A DNA stretch of 64,000 nucleotides from Streptomyces sulphureus DSM 40104 (GCF_000381025.1 NZ_KB905814.1:248001-312000), one strand, 5' to 3'; shown: positions 10,774-19,506, numbered from the stretch's first letter. The notes: generated by a model from the sequence alone, not told the origin. Numbers and translations: made by a program.

Positions 10774-12165
10774 TCAGCCGACGTCCAGCCTGAGCAGGTC
10801 GTCCTCCGTCTCCCTGCGCACGATCGCCCGCGCCGCGCCGTCCCGGACCGCGACCACGGGGGGCCGCGGCACGTGGTTGTAGTTGCTCGCCATCGAGCGG
10901 CAGTACGCGCCCGTCGCGGGGACGGCGAGGAGGTCGCCCGGTGCGACGTCCGAGGGCAGGAACGCGTCGCGGACGACGATGTCCCCGCTCTCGCAGTGCT
11001 TGCCGACGACCCGGCAGAGCATCGGCTCCGCCGTCGAGGTGCGGGAGGCGAGCGAGACCGTGTACTCGGCGTCGTAGAGCGCGGTGCGGATGTTGTCCGA
11101 CATCCCTCCGTCGACGCTGACGTAGGTGCGGAGGCCGTCGAGCTCCTTGACCGTGCCCACCCTGTAGAGCGTGAACGCCGTCGGCCCGACGATCGCGCGC
11201 CCGGGCTCCACGGAGATCCGCGGCACAGCGAGCCCCGCGGACTCGCACTCCCGGGTGACGATGGCGCCGAGCGCCTTGGCGATCTCGTGCGGCTCCCTGG
11301 GATCGTCCTGCGGTGTGTAGGCGATGCCGAGGCCGCCGCCGAGGTCGATCTCGGGGAGCTCGACGCCGTGCTCGTCGCGCACCTCGCGGAGAAGCCCGAC
11401 CACGCGGCGGGCCGAGACCTCGAAACCCGCCATGTCGAAGATCTGCGAGCCGATGTGCGAGTGGATGCCGGTGAGTTCCAGCCCGTCGAGCATCAGGACC
11501 CTGCGCACCGCCTCGGCCGCCTCCCCCTCGGCGAGCGGGATGCCGAACTTCTGGTCCTCGTGCGCGGTTGCGATGAACTCGTGGGTGTGCGCCTCGACGC
11601 CGACCGTCACCCGGATCTGCACCCGCTGGCGCCTGCCGAGCCGCTCGGCCGCGTGCGCGACCCGGGCGATCTCCTGGAAGGAGTCGAGCACGATGCGCCC
11701 GACGCCGGCCTCGACCGCGCGCTCGATCTCCGCCTCGGACTTGTTGTTGCCGTGCAGGGCGATCCGCTCGGCAGGCATGCCGCCGGCGAGCGCGGTCGCC
11801 AGCTCGCCGCCCGAGCAGACGTCGAGGTGGAGGCCCTCCTCGGTGAGCCAGCGGACGACGGCGCGGGAGAGGAACGCCTTACCGGCGTAGAAGACGTCGG
11901 CGTCCGGGCCGAACGCCTCGCGCCACGCGCGGCAGCGGGCGCGGAAGTCCTCCTCGTCGAGGAAGTAGCCGGGGGTGCCGAACTCCTCGGCGAGCGTGGA
12001 GACGTCGACGCCGCCGACGCCGACGGTGCCCTCCGCGCCGCGCTCGACCGTGCGCGCCCAGACGCGTGCGTCGAGCCCGTTGAGGTCGGCGGGGGGTGCG
12101 GTGAAGTGGCCTTCGGGGAGGACGTCGCCGTGCCGGGGGCCTGCGGGGTGTGCTGACCTGCTCAT
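10774..12165 (-). CDS. lysA: Diaminopimelate decarboxylase
   Basis: LysA performs the last step of lysine synthesis, decarboxylating meso-DAP. The 463-residue fold-III PLP enzyme shows the PLP lysine in DVFYAGKAFLSRAVV, the GIHSHIGSQIFD motif and the phosphate-binding DLGGGLGIAYTP. The active-site cysteine is in ALLCRVVGKHCESGDI and the C-terminal tyrosine in GAYCRSMASNYNH. In DAP-type actinomycetes its substrate is shared with peptidoglycan synthesis. It is 260 bp upstream of hom and 96 bp downstream of nrtL. Confidence 0.96.
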   Translation of the reverse strand: MSRSAHPAGPRHGDVLPEGHFTAPPADLNGLDARVWARTVERGAEGTVGVGGVDVSTLAEEFGTPGYFLDEEDFRARCRAWREAFGPDADVFYAGKAFLSRAVVRWLTEEGLHLDVCSGGELATALAGGMPAERIALHGNNKSEAEIERAVEAGVGRIVLDSFQEIARVAHAAERLGRRQRVQIRVTVGVEAHTHEFIATAHEDQKFGIPLAEGEAAEAVRRVLMLDGLELTGIHSHIGSQIFDMAGFEVSARRVVGLLREVRDEHGVELPEIDLGGGLGIAYTPQDDPREPHEIAKALGAIVTRECESAGLAVPRISVEPGRAIVGPTAFTLYRVGTVKELDGLRTYVSVDGGMSDNIRTALYDAEYTVSLASRTSTAEPMLCRVVGKHCESGDIVVRDAFLPSDVAPGDLLAVPATGAYCRSMASNYNHVPRPPVVAVRDGAARAIVRRETEDDLLRLDVG

Positions 12166-12261
12166 GGTGTTGCCTCGGTGGTGGTCTCGGGGATGCCCGG
12201 CTGCGGGCGCCGGGCGGTGCGGGGTGTGCCTTCGTCCGGGTCCTTCAGGTGCCGGGACCTC

Positions 12262-13074
12262 TCAGACAAGGACGGGCGCGGTGACGCCGAGCTGGGACAG
12301 GCCGCGGACGAGCACCGCTGAGACGGCTTCGGCGAGGGCCAGCCCCGCGCGGTGCGCGGCCCCGGGTTTCTCGTCGCCCAGGGGGAGCGTGGGACACGTC
12401 GCCGACCAGCGGTGGAACGCCTCGGCGACGGACTCCAGATGGCGTGCGGCCGAGCGCTCCTGCCCGGACTGCAGGTGCCGGGCGCCGTCGGCGAGGAGGG
12501 CGAGCAGAGCGCGTTCCTGCGGGGCCGAGTACGCGTGGCCCCCGGCGCCGGGCTCCGCCTCGACGTCGAGTGCACGTCCGGAGCGCAGCAGCGCGTGGGC
12601 GCGTGAGCATGCGTACTGGACGCGGAAGAGCGGGCTGGACGCCTCGGTGCGGACGGCGAGCGCGGCGGTGTCGTCACCGGTGACTGCCGACCAGTTCGCG
12701 ATGTCGGCTGCCGGTGCCTCGTGGGCGCTCGGCTGCGCCGTGCCGTCCCCGGCGAGCGCGCGCACCAGCTCGGTGCGCCCCTGCGCGTCGAGCGTGACGT
12801 TGAGGAACCCGAGACCCGAGATCTCGACGCCGCCCACGCCGGGGGCTCCGGCCAACTCCCCGCGCAACAGCCGCGCCAGGGCGCCGGGGGCGCAATGCAG
12901 CGAGGGGGCGAGGCGGAGCGGCGCTGCCGTCGCGTAGTCGCCCTTGCCGCGCGCGGGGGGTGCCTCCACCACGACGCGGTCCGGCAACGCGGCGCCGGGT
13001 GCGGGGAGCCGGCCGTCGTCGACGGCACGGTCCACGCTGCGCAGCACGAGAGCGGAGAGCCGGGCGGGGGTCAC
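12262..13074 (-). CDS. nrtL: NrtL, ArgS-like protein lacking the catalytic domain
   Basis: The 270-residue product resembles arginyl-tRNA synthetase at both ends. The N-terminal part is Add-1-like (VVVEAPPARGKGDYATAAPL, then EISGLGFLNVTLD). The C-terminal part is a DALR anticodon-binding domain (FRVQYACSRAHALLRSG). The HIGH and KMSKS regions of the roughly 590-residue synthetase are absent. It therefore cannot charge tRNA, and its role is unknown. The gene is known in streptomycetes as nrtL beside lysA. The chosen start is a GTG with a weak GGGTCCC upstream. Confidence 0.8.
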   Translation of the reverse strand: MTPARLSALVLRSVDRAVDDGRLPAPGAALPDRVVVEAPPARGKGDYATAAPLRLAPSLHCAPGALARLLRGELAGAPGVGGVEISGLGFLNVTLDAQGRTELVRALAGDGTAQPSAHEAPAADIANWSAVTGDDTAALAVRTEASSPLFRVQYACSRAHALLRSGRALDVEAEPGAGGHAYSAPQERALLALLADGARHLQSGQERSAARHLESVAEAFHRWSATCPTLPLGDEKPGAAHRAGLALAEAVSAVLVRGLSQLGVTAPVLV

Positions 13075-13180
13075 GGGACCCAGCGTATGGGAGAGGGGGT
13101 GGGGGACGGCGACCCGGTTTCGCACCGTGCGCGCAGGGTGTATCCACCGTGCGCGCGCGGTGGCCGAGCGGGCGGCGGGG

Positions 13181-13657
13181 TCACGCTCCGCCGACCGCGG
13201 GAGAGTCGGTGCCGGCGAACGCGCCCTCGCCCGAGGTCGTCGGTGACCGCGGGGGTTCTTCCTCCACGCTGTGGATCAGCTCGTGCACCAGCCGCACCAA
13301 CTCGGCCGGCTCGAAGGGCTTTTCCAGGAACGCGTCGACCCCCGTCTCGGGCGACACCGCGGCCGCGCGCTGCGCGTCGCCACGGAGCTCGGCGCACCCG
13401 CTGATCACCGCGACCGGGAGGTGGCGGGTACGCGGATCGGAGCGCAGGCGCTCGGCCGTGGTCAGCCCGTCGAGCTCCGGCATCACCGCATCGAGGGTGA
13501 CGACGTCGGGGCGGACGTCGTGCACCACGTCCAGGCACTCGGCACCGTTGGCGGCGGTCACCACCTCGAAGCCCTCCAGCTCAAGGTTGACCCTGATCAA
13601 CTGCCGGATGACGCTGCTGTCGTCGACGACGAGGACCCGGCCGGACGTACGTGGCAC
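13181..13657 (-). CDS. Orphan response regulator, receiver domain only
   Basis: The product is 158 residues: a CheY-like receiver with no DNA-binding output domain. VLVVDDSSVIRQLIRVNLE holds the acidic pair, TLDAVMPELDG the phosphoacceptor aspartate, and FLEKPFEPAEL the conserved lysine. A short acidic/Ser-Thr-rich tail follows. The GTG start has no clear ribosome-binding site, so it may be translated from a leaderless mRNA. No histidine kinase is nearby. This orphan receiver beside the tRNA-Arg is a conserved neighbour of nrtL. Confidence 0.88.
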   Translation of the reverse strand: MPRTSGRVLVVDDSSVIRQLIRVNLELEGFEVVTAANGAECLDVVHDVRPDVVTLDAVMPELDGLTTAERLRSDPRTRHLPVAVISGCAELRGDAQRAAAVSPETGVDAFLEKPFEPAELVRLVHELIHSVEEEPPRSPTTSGEGAFAGTDSPAVGGA

Positions 13658-13853
13658 ACCGCAAAGACTAGGCCGACGACACCGGCTGCGTCCGGGTTTT
13701 CCCCGTTTCCCGCTCCCCACCGCGCCATCGCCCCGCCTCCCCCGCACCGCCTTCACACCGCCCCCGCCCCTCCTCCGGCCACCGGTCCCCGTTCACTCGC
13801 ACCCCCGGTGTGCTGGTAGTGTTCTTCCCGTCGTCGTCGAGAGCGGCGGCAGC

Positions 13854-13925
13854 GCCCCCGTAGCTCAGGGGATAGAGCAACGGCCTCCGGAGCCGTGTGC
13901 GCAGGTTCGAATCCTGCCGGGGGTA
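13854..13925 (+). tRNA. tRNA-Arg (anticodon CCG)
   Basis: A complete cloverleaf of 72 nt without encoded CCA. The acceptor is GCCCCCG paired with CGGGGGT (first pair G-U). The D stem is GCTC/GAGC. The anticodon stem ACGGC/GCCGT has the loop CTCCGGA with anticodon CCG. The T arm is GCAGG-TTCGAAT-CCTGC and the discriminator is A. It decodes CGG, a frequent arginine codon in this genome. Its 3' half is the attachment site of the adjacent integrative element. Confidence 0.97.
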
Positions 13926-13928
13926 CTT
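13881..13928 (+). repeat. attL, 48-bp direct repeat inside the intact tRNA-Arg
   Basis: Identical to 29252-29299. It runs from the anticodon stem through the 3' end of the tRNA and three bases beyond. The tRNA stays functional on this side. A hairpin, ggtacttt-gatt-aaagtacc, straddles the right edge. Confidence 0.95.
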
Positions 13929-13942
13929 TGATTAAAGTACCG

Positions 13943-13983
13943 AAACGCCTCGTGACCAGCTTGGATGTTGGTGCGGGGCGTTT
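13943..13983. terminator. Hairpin downstream of tRNA-Arg at attL
   Basis: aaacgcctcg pairs with cggggcgttt around a 21-base loop. The same structure, with changed bases, follows attR at 29317-29356. It probably ends tRNA transcription. Confidence 0.6.
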
Positions 13984-14090
13984 GTCGTTGTGCAGCCGGA
14001 TGCGGCTGCGAGCCGCTGTTTGTCGGTGGTCGCGGCGTATCCGTGGGATGGATTCGGCCCCGTTTCCGCAGGTCAGGGCCAACGAATGAG

Positions 14091-14119
14091 AGGGCCCCCG
14101 GGATGACTCCCGAGGGCCT
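14091..14119. terminator. Hairpin after the integrase gene
   Basis: agggcccccggga and tcccgagggcct form an imperfect stem around tgac, 30 bp beyond the integrase stop codon on the minus strand. Confidence 0.65.
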
Positions 14120-14149
14120 GACTGTAGCCGTTCAGCTCTCAGTCGATTG

Positions 14150-15556
14150 TCAGTCGGTCTCGCTCGTGTCTTCGGTGCCGGAACCGTCGTCCCAGAGGGC
14201 GTCGATCCGTTGGTTGGCTACGTGCTGCCGACCGTCGAGGCACTTCGCGTATCGGGTCAGCAGCACGTCCACGCTGTTGCCCGCGCGCTCCGCGACCTCG
14301 GCCGGATCGACTCCGGCGTTCAGCCAGGAGGACAGAGCCGCGTGCCGCAGGTCGTATGGCGTACCGGCGAGCGGTGAGGCAACCTGTTCCGGGGTGAGGG
14401 CCAGGGCACGCGCTTCCTCCCAGGTACGGGAGTACGACGACGAGCCGATGACGCCGCCCCGCTCGTTGAAGAACAGCCGGCCGTCTTCGGCCGTACCGAA
14501 CTCCTCCACGTGCTTGCGGACGGTGCGCACCAGTTGCGGCGGCACCGGAACCGGCCGGACTTCGTCCTCCGAACGGTTCTTGAGCCCACGGTGATCATGG
14601 ACCTTGCCGGTTTCGGTCCAACGCTTCCCCACCGTGGGACGCGTCTTGTGCAGGATAAAGCGCCCCCATCCCTTCTCCGGCAGTTCGCAGTCCTGAAGGC
14701 GAAGCCCAACCGCTTCTGCCGGACGCAGTCCGCCGTAGTACATGCAGGCGAAGAGCGCGACCATCCGACGCCCCCGCGCCCGCTTGTAGAGCCCCACGTA
14801 CGACAGCGCGGTCAGCAGCTCCCGAGCCTGTACGGGATTGATCACGACCCGGCGGTCCACCTCTTTGGCGAGCTTCGGCGGCTTCCACTGCACCGACGCC
14901 ACGGGATTCTCGTTCAGCTCTCCGATCTCTACCGCGTACCGGAGAACGTTGGACAGCACCGCACGCTTGCGCCGTACCGTCTCCGGCGCGGCCGGAGTCC
15001 CGTCCAGCTTCAGCGTGAGCGCGTTGAGAACGCTGCGCATCACAGCCGGATTCTTCAGATCAGCAAGCGGCAGCGATGCCTTGGCCGCCCAGGCGAGCGC
15101 GTTGCTCACCTTGGCCGGTGGTTCTTCCTCGTCCTCGTTCGGCGAGTGCACGAATGCCCAGCCCCGCAGCGCTTTGCGTAGCACCGCATCCGCAGGTCGA
15201 CCAGGCTTCTTGCTCACGAGGACCGTGCTCACCAGCGTCAGCGTCTCGTTCATGCTGTCGCGCGAGTTGGCGGCCGCGTGCGGCCACTTCATCGCCAGGT
15301 ACTTCAGTGCGAACTCGTACCAGGTGAGGGAAGGGGCAACTTCGACCAAGGAGTCCGGCAGACCGGTCTCCGTGTCGAACCCTTCCCCTGCCCGAGACGC
15401 CTTTACGAGGTTGGACCGGAAGCTGTCGGCCAGAGCTTTGGTGCGGAACGTCTTCGAGAACGGCTTCCCGGCCACCTTCCACCGGACCTCGTAGGAAGGC
15501 CGCTTGCTCGACTTGTTCCGCCGGATCTCCCAGACCCTCACGTCTTGCGATTTCAT
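14150..15556 (-). CDS. int: Tyrosine recombinase integrase of the AICE
   Basis: This 468-residue site-specific recombinase catalyses attP x attB integration into the tRNA-Arg. An N-terminal arm-binding and SAM-like core region is followed by the catalytic domain. Visible are the first arginine in YYGGLRPAEAVGL, the box II motif TPYDLRHAALSSWL, and the nucleophile tyrosine in VDVLLTRYAKCL. The usual second histidine before the tyrosine is asparagine (ERAGNSVDVL), and the first box II histidine is tyrosine. Both may weaken or tune activity. Its ATG overlaps the xis stop codon (ATGA), and it is transcribed towards the tRNA. Confidence 0.95.
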   Translation of the reverse strand: MKSQDVRVWEIRRNKSSKRPSYEVRWKVAGKPFSKTFRTKALADSFRSNLVKASRAGEGFDTETGLPDSLVEVAPSLTWYEFALKYLAMKWPHAAANSRDSMNETLTLVSTVLVSKKPGRPADAVLRKALRGWAFVHSPNEDEEEPPAKVSNALAWAAKASLPLADLKNPAVMRSVLNALTLKLDGTPAAPETVRRKRAVLSNVLRYAVEIGELNENPVASVQWKPPKLAKEVDRRVVINPVQARELLTALSYVGLYKRARGRRMVALFACMYYGGLRPAEAVGLRLQDCELPEKGWGRFILHKTRPTVGKRWTETGKVHDHRGLKNRSEDEVRPVPVPPQLVRTVRKHVEEFGTAEDGRLFFNERGGVIGSSSYSRTWEEARALALTPEQVASPLAGTPYDLRHAALSSWLNAGVDPAEVAERAGNSVDVLLTRYAKCLDGRQHVANQRIDALWDDGSGTEDTSETD

Positions 15557-15744
15557 ACGACCTCCTCCTCACGCCGCCGGAGCCATGCAGTGAATTCGCT
15601 GCGCCAGACGCGGATCTCGCCGTTCGGCAGCTTGAGCGACGCGGGGCCACGCCCCACCTCGCGCCAGCGGTAGAAGGTGCGCCGGGAAACACCGCCCAGT
15701 TCGGCCAGAACTTGCGGAACGGTCATCAGCTCATCAGCCGCCAT
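15553..15744 (-). CDS. xis: Excisionase-like MerR-type helix-turn-helix protein
   Basis: The product is 63 residues when started at MAADELMTVPQVL. An internal ATG six codons later (MTVPQVLAELGG) is a valid alternative. The motif GGVSRRTFYRWREVGRGPAS and the tail EIRVWRSEFTAWLRRREE are the winged-helix signature of AICE excisionases. These bend attachment DNA and direct Int towards excision. The gene overlaps rep upstream (11 bp) and int downstream (4 bp), so rep-xis-int form a tightly coupled operon. Confidence 0.88.
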   Translation of the reverse strand: MAADELMTVPQVLAELGGVSRRTFYRWREVGRGPASLKLPNGEIRVWRSEFTAWLRRREEEVV

Positions 15745-17092
15745 GTCCGTCACCGCCTTCCCGAACCGAGGCCGCGAGCAGGGCCGCCTCCGGGCTGTAG
15801 CCGCGCCCGGCGTACCGCCACTGGCCGACAAGGACGGCGTCCCGGTCGTCCAGGCCGAGCGCGGACCGCTGTTCGCGCGCACGGTGCTCCGCGCGGGCCG
15901 AGCGCAGCGCGCCGAGGGTGGTGGAGTAATGGCGGGACTTGGTCGAGAAGTGGCCCCGGTAGCCGAGCATGTGGGCCCAGCGCCGCAGCCTCAGCTCTTC
16001 GAAGGAGGGCAGCGCGCCGAGCCACCAGCAGGTGCCGATCATGCGGAGCACGTGATCCCGCACGGGCAGTGTGGCCAGGTCCTTGCCATGCCGGATACAC
16101 CCGTCGACGGCCCCGGCCGACTCGGCTCCCTTGGTGGCGTACTTGGCGATGTAACCCGCCACTGCCGACGAGGACAACCCGTCCGCCGAATCGGCCGCCG
16201 GAACGGCACGGATGTCCAACTGCCGACCGAACCGCAGCACGCGCGAGCCGACCACGTCTGCCCCGTACGCGACCACCCGCACCCGGCCGACCGCTTCCCG
16301 CACCGCGTCCGCCAAGAGGCCCGACGTTGCCCAGCGAGGAGGCGACTCCCCCGGCCCGTCAGGACCGTCGAGACGGACGACGGCATGGAAGTGCACGAGG
16401 CCACGCCGCTGGTACTCCGCCACCTTCGCGTACGAGAGCCGTACCGCGTCCGCCAGCGTCGAACGCGACAACCCGGCACGCCGAGCCAGCACACGCCGAA
16501 GCTCCAGCGTGAAGCGGTGCCACAGCTCACCGGATTGCGCCTGCCAGAGCACGGCGCCGGCATAGTCGTAGCAGCGCGGACACAGCGGCTCACCGAGTCG
16601 CGGATCGTCCGCCGCATGCCGGGTATGGCACCCGACCGGAGCGCCATGCGGACAGCACTCCCCCACCTTTCGCGGACGGCAGGCCAGCACCCGGCCGCCC
16701 CGCTCCCGCCGCGAGTGCACAGGGCCGAAGCCCGGAGCGGTGAGAGTGGCGAACACCCGAGGGTGCCCGCTCACCGTCTCCGCGACCGCCTTACCGCCGA
16801 CCAGTCCGGCCCGGATGAGCTGATACGTGTCCGCGCGGTAGAGCTGAGCGCACGTCGGACAGACCGTCGCCCGGCGGTTGCCGCACGCGACCAGGAGCCG
16901 ACCGCCGAGAGCTTCCGAGGTGTACGAGTGAAGCGCCACCCCGGTGGCAGCGTCCACGTATGCGGCGGAGCCGACGAGGTGAACAGGGTTGGTGCAGCCG
17001 CCAAGGCGGAGAACGCTCCGCCGCCAGCCGTCGAAGTCCGACCGCCCGGCGCGCTCGACAAGCGCCGCGACTGCCTTGCTGGCCTCCGTCAT
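15734..17092 (-). CDS. RepSA-family replication initiator (HUH, rolling circle)
   Basis: The 452-residue initiator has an N-terminal cysteine-rich zinc-binding region (CGNRRATVCPTCAQLY, and later ECCPHGAPVGCHTRH and EPLCPRCYDY). The HUH metal motif is in RRGLVHFHAVVRLDG and the candidate nicking tyrosine in VAGYIAKYATKG. This arrangement matches RepSA of pSAM2, which nicks the double-strand origin to start rolling-circle replication of the excised element. The start overlaps the preceding small gene by ATGA. The double-strand origin is expected near or inside this gene, but I could not place it. Confidence 0.9.
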   Translation of the reverse strand: MTEASKAVAALVERAGRSDFDGWRRSVLRLGGCTNPVHLVGSAAYVDAATGVALHSYTSEALGGRLLVACGNRRATVCPTCAQLYRADTYQLIRAGLVGGKAVAETVSGHPRVFATLTAPGFGPVHSRRERGGRVLACRPRKVGECCPHGAPVGCHTRHAADDPRLGEPLCPRCYDYAGAVLWQAQSGELWHRFTLELRRVLARRAGLSRSTLADAVRLSYAKVAEYQRRGLVHFHAVVRLDGPDGPGESPPRWATSGLLADAVREAVGRVRVVAYGADVVGSRVLRFGRQLDIRAVPAADSADGLSSSAVAGYIAKYATKGAESAGAVDGCIRHGKDLATLPVRDHVLRMIGTCWWLGALPSFEELRLRRWAHMLGYRGHFSTKSRHYSTTLGALRSARAEHRAREQRSALGLDDRDAVLVGQWRYAGRGYSPEAALLAASVREGGDGHGG

Positions 17093-17337
17093 CGGCCACC
17101 CCCGAACGCCTGCCGCATCACTGCGGCGATGGCTTCCGGCGGAGTCTTCGCGGAGAAGCGCAGACTCGGGTCCGTCAACCAGAGCGAGGCAGCGTGCGCC
17201 GGACAGACGCGCCGCTCAGCGCCCTCACGATCGGCCAGGACCACCTCTTCGCTCCCCTGGCACGTCCGGTAATCGTCTTCCTTCAGATCGCACCAGGGAC
17301 GGCGCGACGGTTTGCGCGATCGATGCGCAGTGGACAA
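17089..17337 (-). CDS. Small AICE protein of unknown function
   Basis: I propose an 82-residue product starting with TTG at 17337 after AAAGGAG. No ATG or GTG in a good position exists; the open frame continues upstream without family resemblance. The C-terminal two thirds carry CDLKEDDYRTCQGSEEVVLA and RRVCPAHAASLWLTD. The three cysteines and a CPxH suggest a small zinc-binding fold, possibly related to the Rep zinc region. The stop overlaps the rep ATG (ATGA). Function is not known. Confidence 0.6.
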   Translation of the reverse strand: MSTAHRSRKPSRRPWCDLKEDDYRTCQGSEEVVLADREGAERRVCPAHAASLWLTDPSLRFSAKTPPEAIAAVMRQAFGGGR

Positions 17338-17462
17338 AGTGAGACTGCTCCTTTCACTGCTGACGTAGCGGATGGAGTGGGTTCCTGACGGGGTCGGGTT
17401 TGGCGACTTCGCACCCCGTCGGGAGCCGTCTTTCATGGAGATCATTTGGGCGACTCCTCCCT

Positions 17463-17654
17463 TCAACTCAGTTCGCTGAGGAGTCCGCCGATGCCGTCCA
17501 GCACCCCCTGAACGACAGGTCCGGCACCGGTCTCGGCCAGGAGAAAGCCGAAGGTCGAACAGATCAGCACCTCGGCCCACCGGAAGTACCGGATGCGCAG
17601 CAGAAACCAGGTCAGGAGGCCGAGCAGCACCACGGCGGATACGGAAACGATCAC
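17463..17654 (-). CDS. Small two-helix membrane protein (possible Spd-type spread protein)
   Basis: The product is 63 residues. Hydrophobic segments at about residues 2-20 (SVSAVVLLGLLTWFLL) and 28-60 flank a short basic turn RIRYFRW. Starting at a GTG, it overlaps the traB stop codon by GTGA. Small membrane proteins beside traB in AICEs and conjugative Streptomyces plasmids often act in intramycelial spread (Spd). That role is inferred from position and size only. Confidence 0.65.
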   Translation of the reverse strand: MIVSVSAVVLLGLLTWFLLRIRYFRWAEVLICSTFGFLLAETGAGPVVQGVLDGIGGLLSELS

Positions 17655-19060
17655 GGGAGTCCACCCCCTCTCTCACTCGTTCTCTTCGCCGTCGAGTCGT
17701 TCGAGCCGCACGCGGGGAACGTCGTCCGCCGAGGTTGCGCCGCCCCCGCTGTGACCAGCTCCGGCACGTAGGGCGTGAGGTGCGCGTACTCGGCAGCCAC
17801 GCGCTCCGCCTCGGCTTCCGAGACCAGGTGGGACCGGGCACGGTCCCAGCCGTCGGCCGAGGCGAGGACCGCCGTACCAGCCTGTTCGGGCGTGATCGAT
17901 TGCGCCGCGTGCAGCGCATCCGGGTTGAGGTCACCGAGCGCCATTTCCGCCGTACCGGGGTCGGCCACCCGGTGGCAGACGCGGCCGGCGAGCTGGGCAC
18001 GGAGGGCCGTGACGCCCGGCCCGAGGTCCGAGCCGACCCGCTGCCCCGCGACAACGAGGAACACACCGAGCGCCGCACCGAGTTGCGCCAGCCGGATGAG
18101 AGCCGTACTCGCCGCCTGTGCTTCTTCCTTCTCGTTGCGGCTGGCGACCAGGAACAGCTCCGCCAACTCGTCCACGATCACGACGATCGGAACGGGCCGT
18201 TCGTCCTCCGGCAGCCCCCAGACGTTCCGGACCCTGGCAGCGCGGCAGACGGTCATTCGGTCCAAGGTCAGGTCGACGAGCGCGCCCAGGAGCTTGACCG
18301 CCTGTGCCCGGTTGGTCGCCAGCGCGGACAGCCGCGGGCCGTAGAGCGAGAGTTCCATCCCGCCTTTGCAGTCGATACCGACCAGCGCGACGGGTTGCCG
18401 AGCGAGGCCCGCGACGAGGGCATTGATCAGCGTCGACTTGCCGGAACGGGTGGCGCCCACGATGAGCCAGTGCGGTACCTGCCGCAGGTCGATGACCCAC
18501 TGAGCACCGGTCTCCAGCGCCCCGACAGCAACCCGCAGCAGTCGCCCCGCACCACGCTGCTTCGGTATCTGTGGCGCCTTGAGCGGATCACTGGCCGAGG
18601 CCACCACCCGAACGAGACCGGGCTTCCACGTCGTCACGCGGACCGCATGCACTTCCCACTCATGCGCCATGGCAGGAGCCGCCTTGATGAAGTCTTCCGG
18701 CACCTGCCCCGGCAGTAGCCGGACGAGGAACCAGAAGCCGCCCCGAATCGGCCGTATGAGTCCACGGTGAGGCACCCGAGGTTGGGGCGGAGGCGAACCG
18801 TTGCCGACGAGCCCGGAGACGACCATCAGCGCCGCCTTACGGCTCACGGCCAGCCCACACCCGGCCATCAACGGCCGCCAGGTCCGCATGACCCGCATGC
18901 ACGCGACCGGAAACCCGAGGCACACCCACCAGGCCACCGGATAGCGCCGGCGCAGGGCCGGGCCTGCCAGAAGCAGACCCGACACCAGCACTGCGGCCAC
19001 CACGAGCACCCAGCTCGACGAGGCGGACCCCGCCGAATTCGCGGAAGCCAGGGCAATCAC
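17651..19060 (-). CDS. traB: TraB/TraSA, FtsK-SpoIIIE family DNA translocase
   Basis: The 469-residue conjugation motor has two N-terminal membrane helices (about residues 13-34 and 40-58), followed by a soluble FtsK ATPase. The Walker A motif GATRSGKST is at residues 202-210 and the Walker B DE of PIVVIVDELAELF at 297-298. In Streptomyces TraB forms a hexameric pore that moves unprocessed double-stranded DNA between hyphae after recognising clt/TRS repeats. The GTG start overlaps the upstream gene by four bases. A longer open frame to 19294 is out of register with family starts. Confidence 0.92.
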   Translation of the reverse strand: MIALASANSAGSASSSWVLVVAAVLVSGLLLAGPALRRRYPVAWWVCLGFPVACMRVMRTWRPLMAGCGLAVSRKAALMVVSGLVGNGSPPPQPRVPHRGLIRPIRGGFWFLVRLLPGQVPEDFIKAAPAMAHEWEVHAVRVTTWKPGLVRVVASASDPLKAPQIPKQRGAGRLLRVAVGALETGAQWVIDLRQVPHWLIVGATRSGKSTLINALVAGLARQPVALVGIDCKGGMELSLYGPRLSALATNRAQAVKLLGALVDLTLDRMTVCRAARVRNVWGLPEDERPVPIVVIVDELAELFLVASRNEKEEAQAASTALIRLAQLGAALGVFLVVAGQRVGSDLGPGVTALRAQLAGRVCHRVADPGTAEMALGDLNPDALHAAQSITPEQAGTAVLASADGWDRARSHLVSEAEAERVAAEYAHLTPYVPELVTAGAAQPRRTTFPACGSNDSTAKRTSERGGGLP

Positions 19061-19434
19061 TGTCCGGCCCCCTTCCCGGACGCCGTTGCCGACGAGCCGG
19101 ACGCGGACGAGGCCGCCGGAGCCGTGAGGGGCTTGACCTCGGTCGCCCGGAACGAGACACCGTGCCGCCCCTCGTTCTCCCACGGCGTGGCGACCAGGTC
19201 CCGGACCTGAACGGGCACCCCGTTCTGCACGCCCGACGGCTCCCCCGGCACGTTCACCGTGACGACATCGGCCGACCTCCCGGACATGAGGCACAGGCCC
19301 ACCTGATAGACCGTCTGGCCTGTGTCCCGGTCGACCCGGACCTGTCCGGTCTCCCGGTTGGCGATGCGCGGCGTTGGGGCAACGGCGCAGATGATCCCCG
19401 TGAACTTCGCCGTATCAATCGGTAGAGCTACCAC
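19057..19434 (-). CDS. Conserved AICE protein upstream of traB
   Basis: The 125-residue product starts with GTG (VVALPIDTAKFTGIICAVAP) after AAGGAG. It has a compact beta-rich N-terminal part (TGQVRVDRDTGQTVYQVGL), a central RDLVATPWEN stretch, and an Ala/Ser-rich tail of low complexity. Proteins like this regularly precede traB in AICEs; I do not know the function. Its leader contains both GntR operators, so transcription of the whole operon down to int may be controlled here. Confidence 0.65.
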   Translation of the reverse strand: MVALPIDTAKFTGIICAVAPTPRIANRETGQVRVDRDTGQTVYQVGLCLMSGRSADVVTVNVPGEPSGVQNGVPVQVRDLVATPWENEGRHGVSFRATEVKPLTAPAASSASGSSATASGKGAGQ

Positions 19435-19487
19435 TGTCTGAACTCCTTGTCTGTCGCACCCGAAGGCCCTTCCTCCGAGTTGCTTGA

Positions 19488-19506
19488 CAACCCGTACTAC
19501 GGGTTG
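19488..19506. promoter_or_regulatory. Palindromic operator 1, probable GntR (KorSA-like) site
   Basis: The palindrome caacccgta-c-tacgggttg is perfect over 9-base arms. A TTGACA (19484-19489, plus strand) overlaps its left edge. It lies in the divergent region between the traB operon and the GntR gene. Confidence 0.8.
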
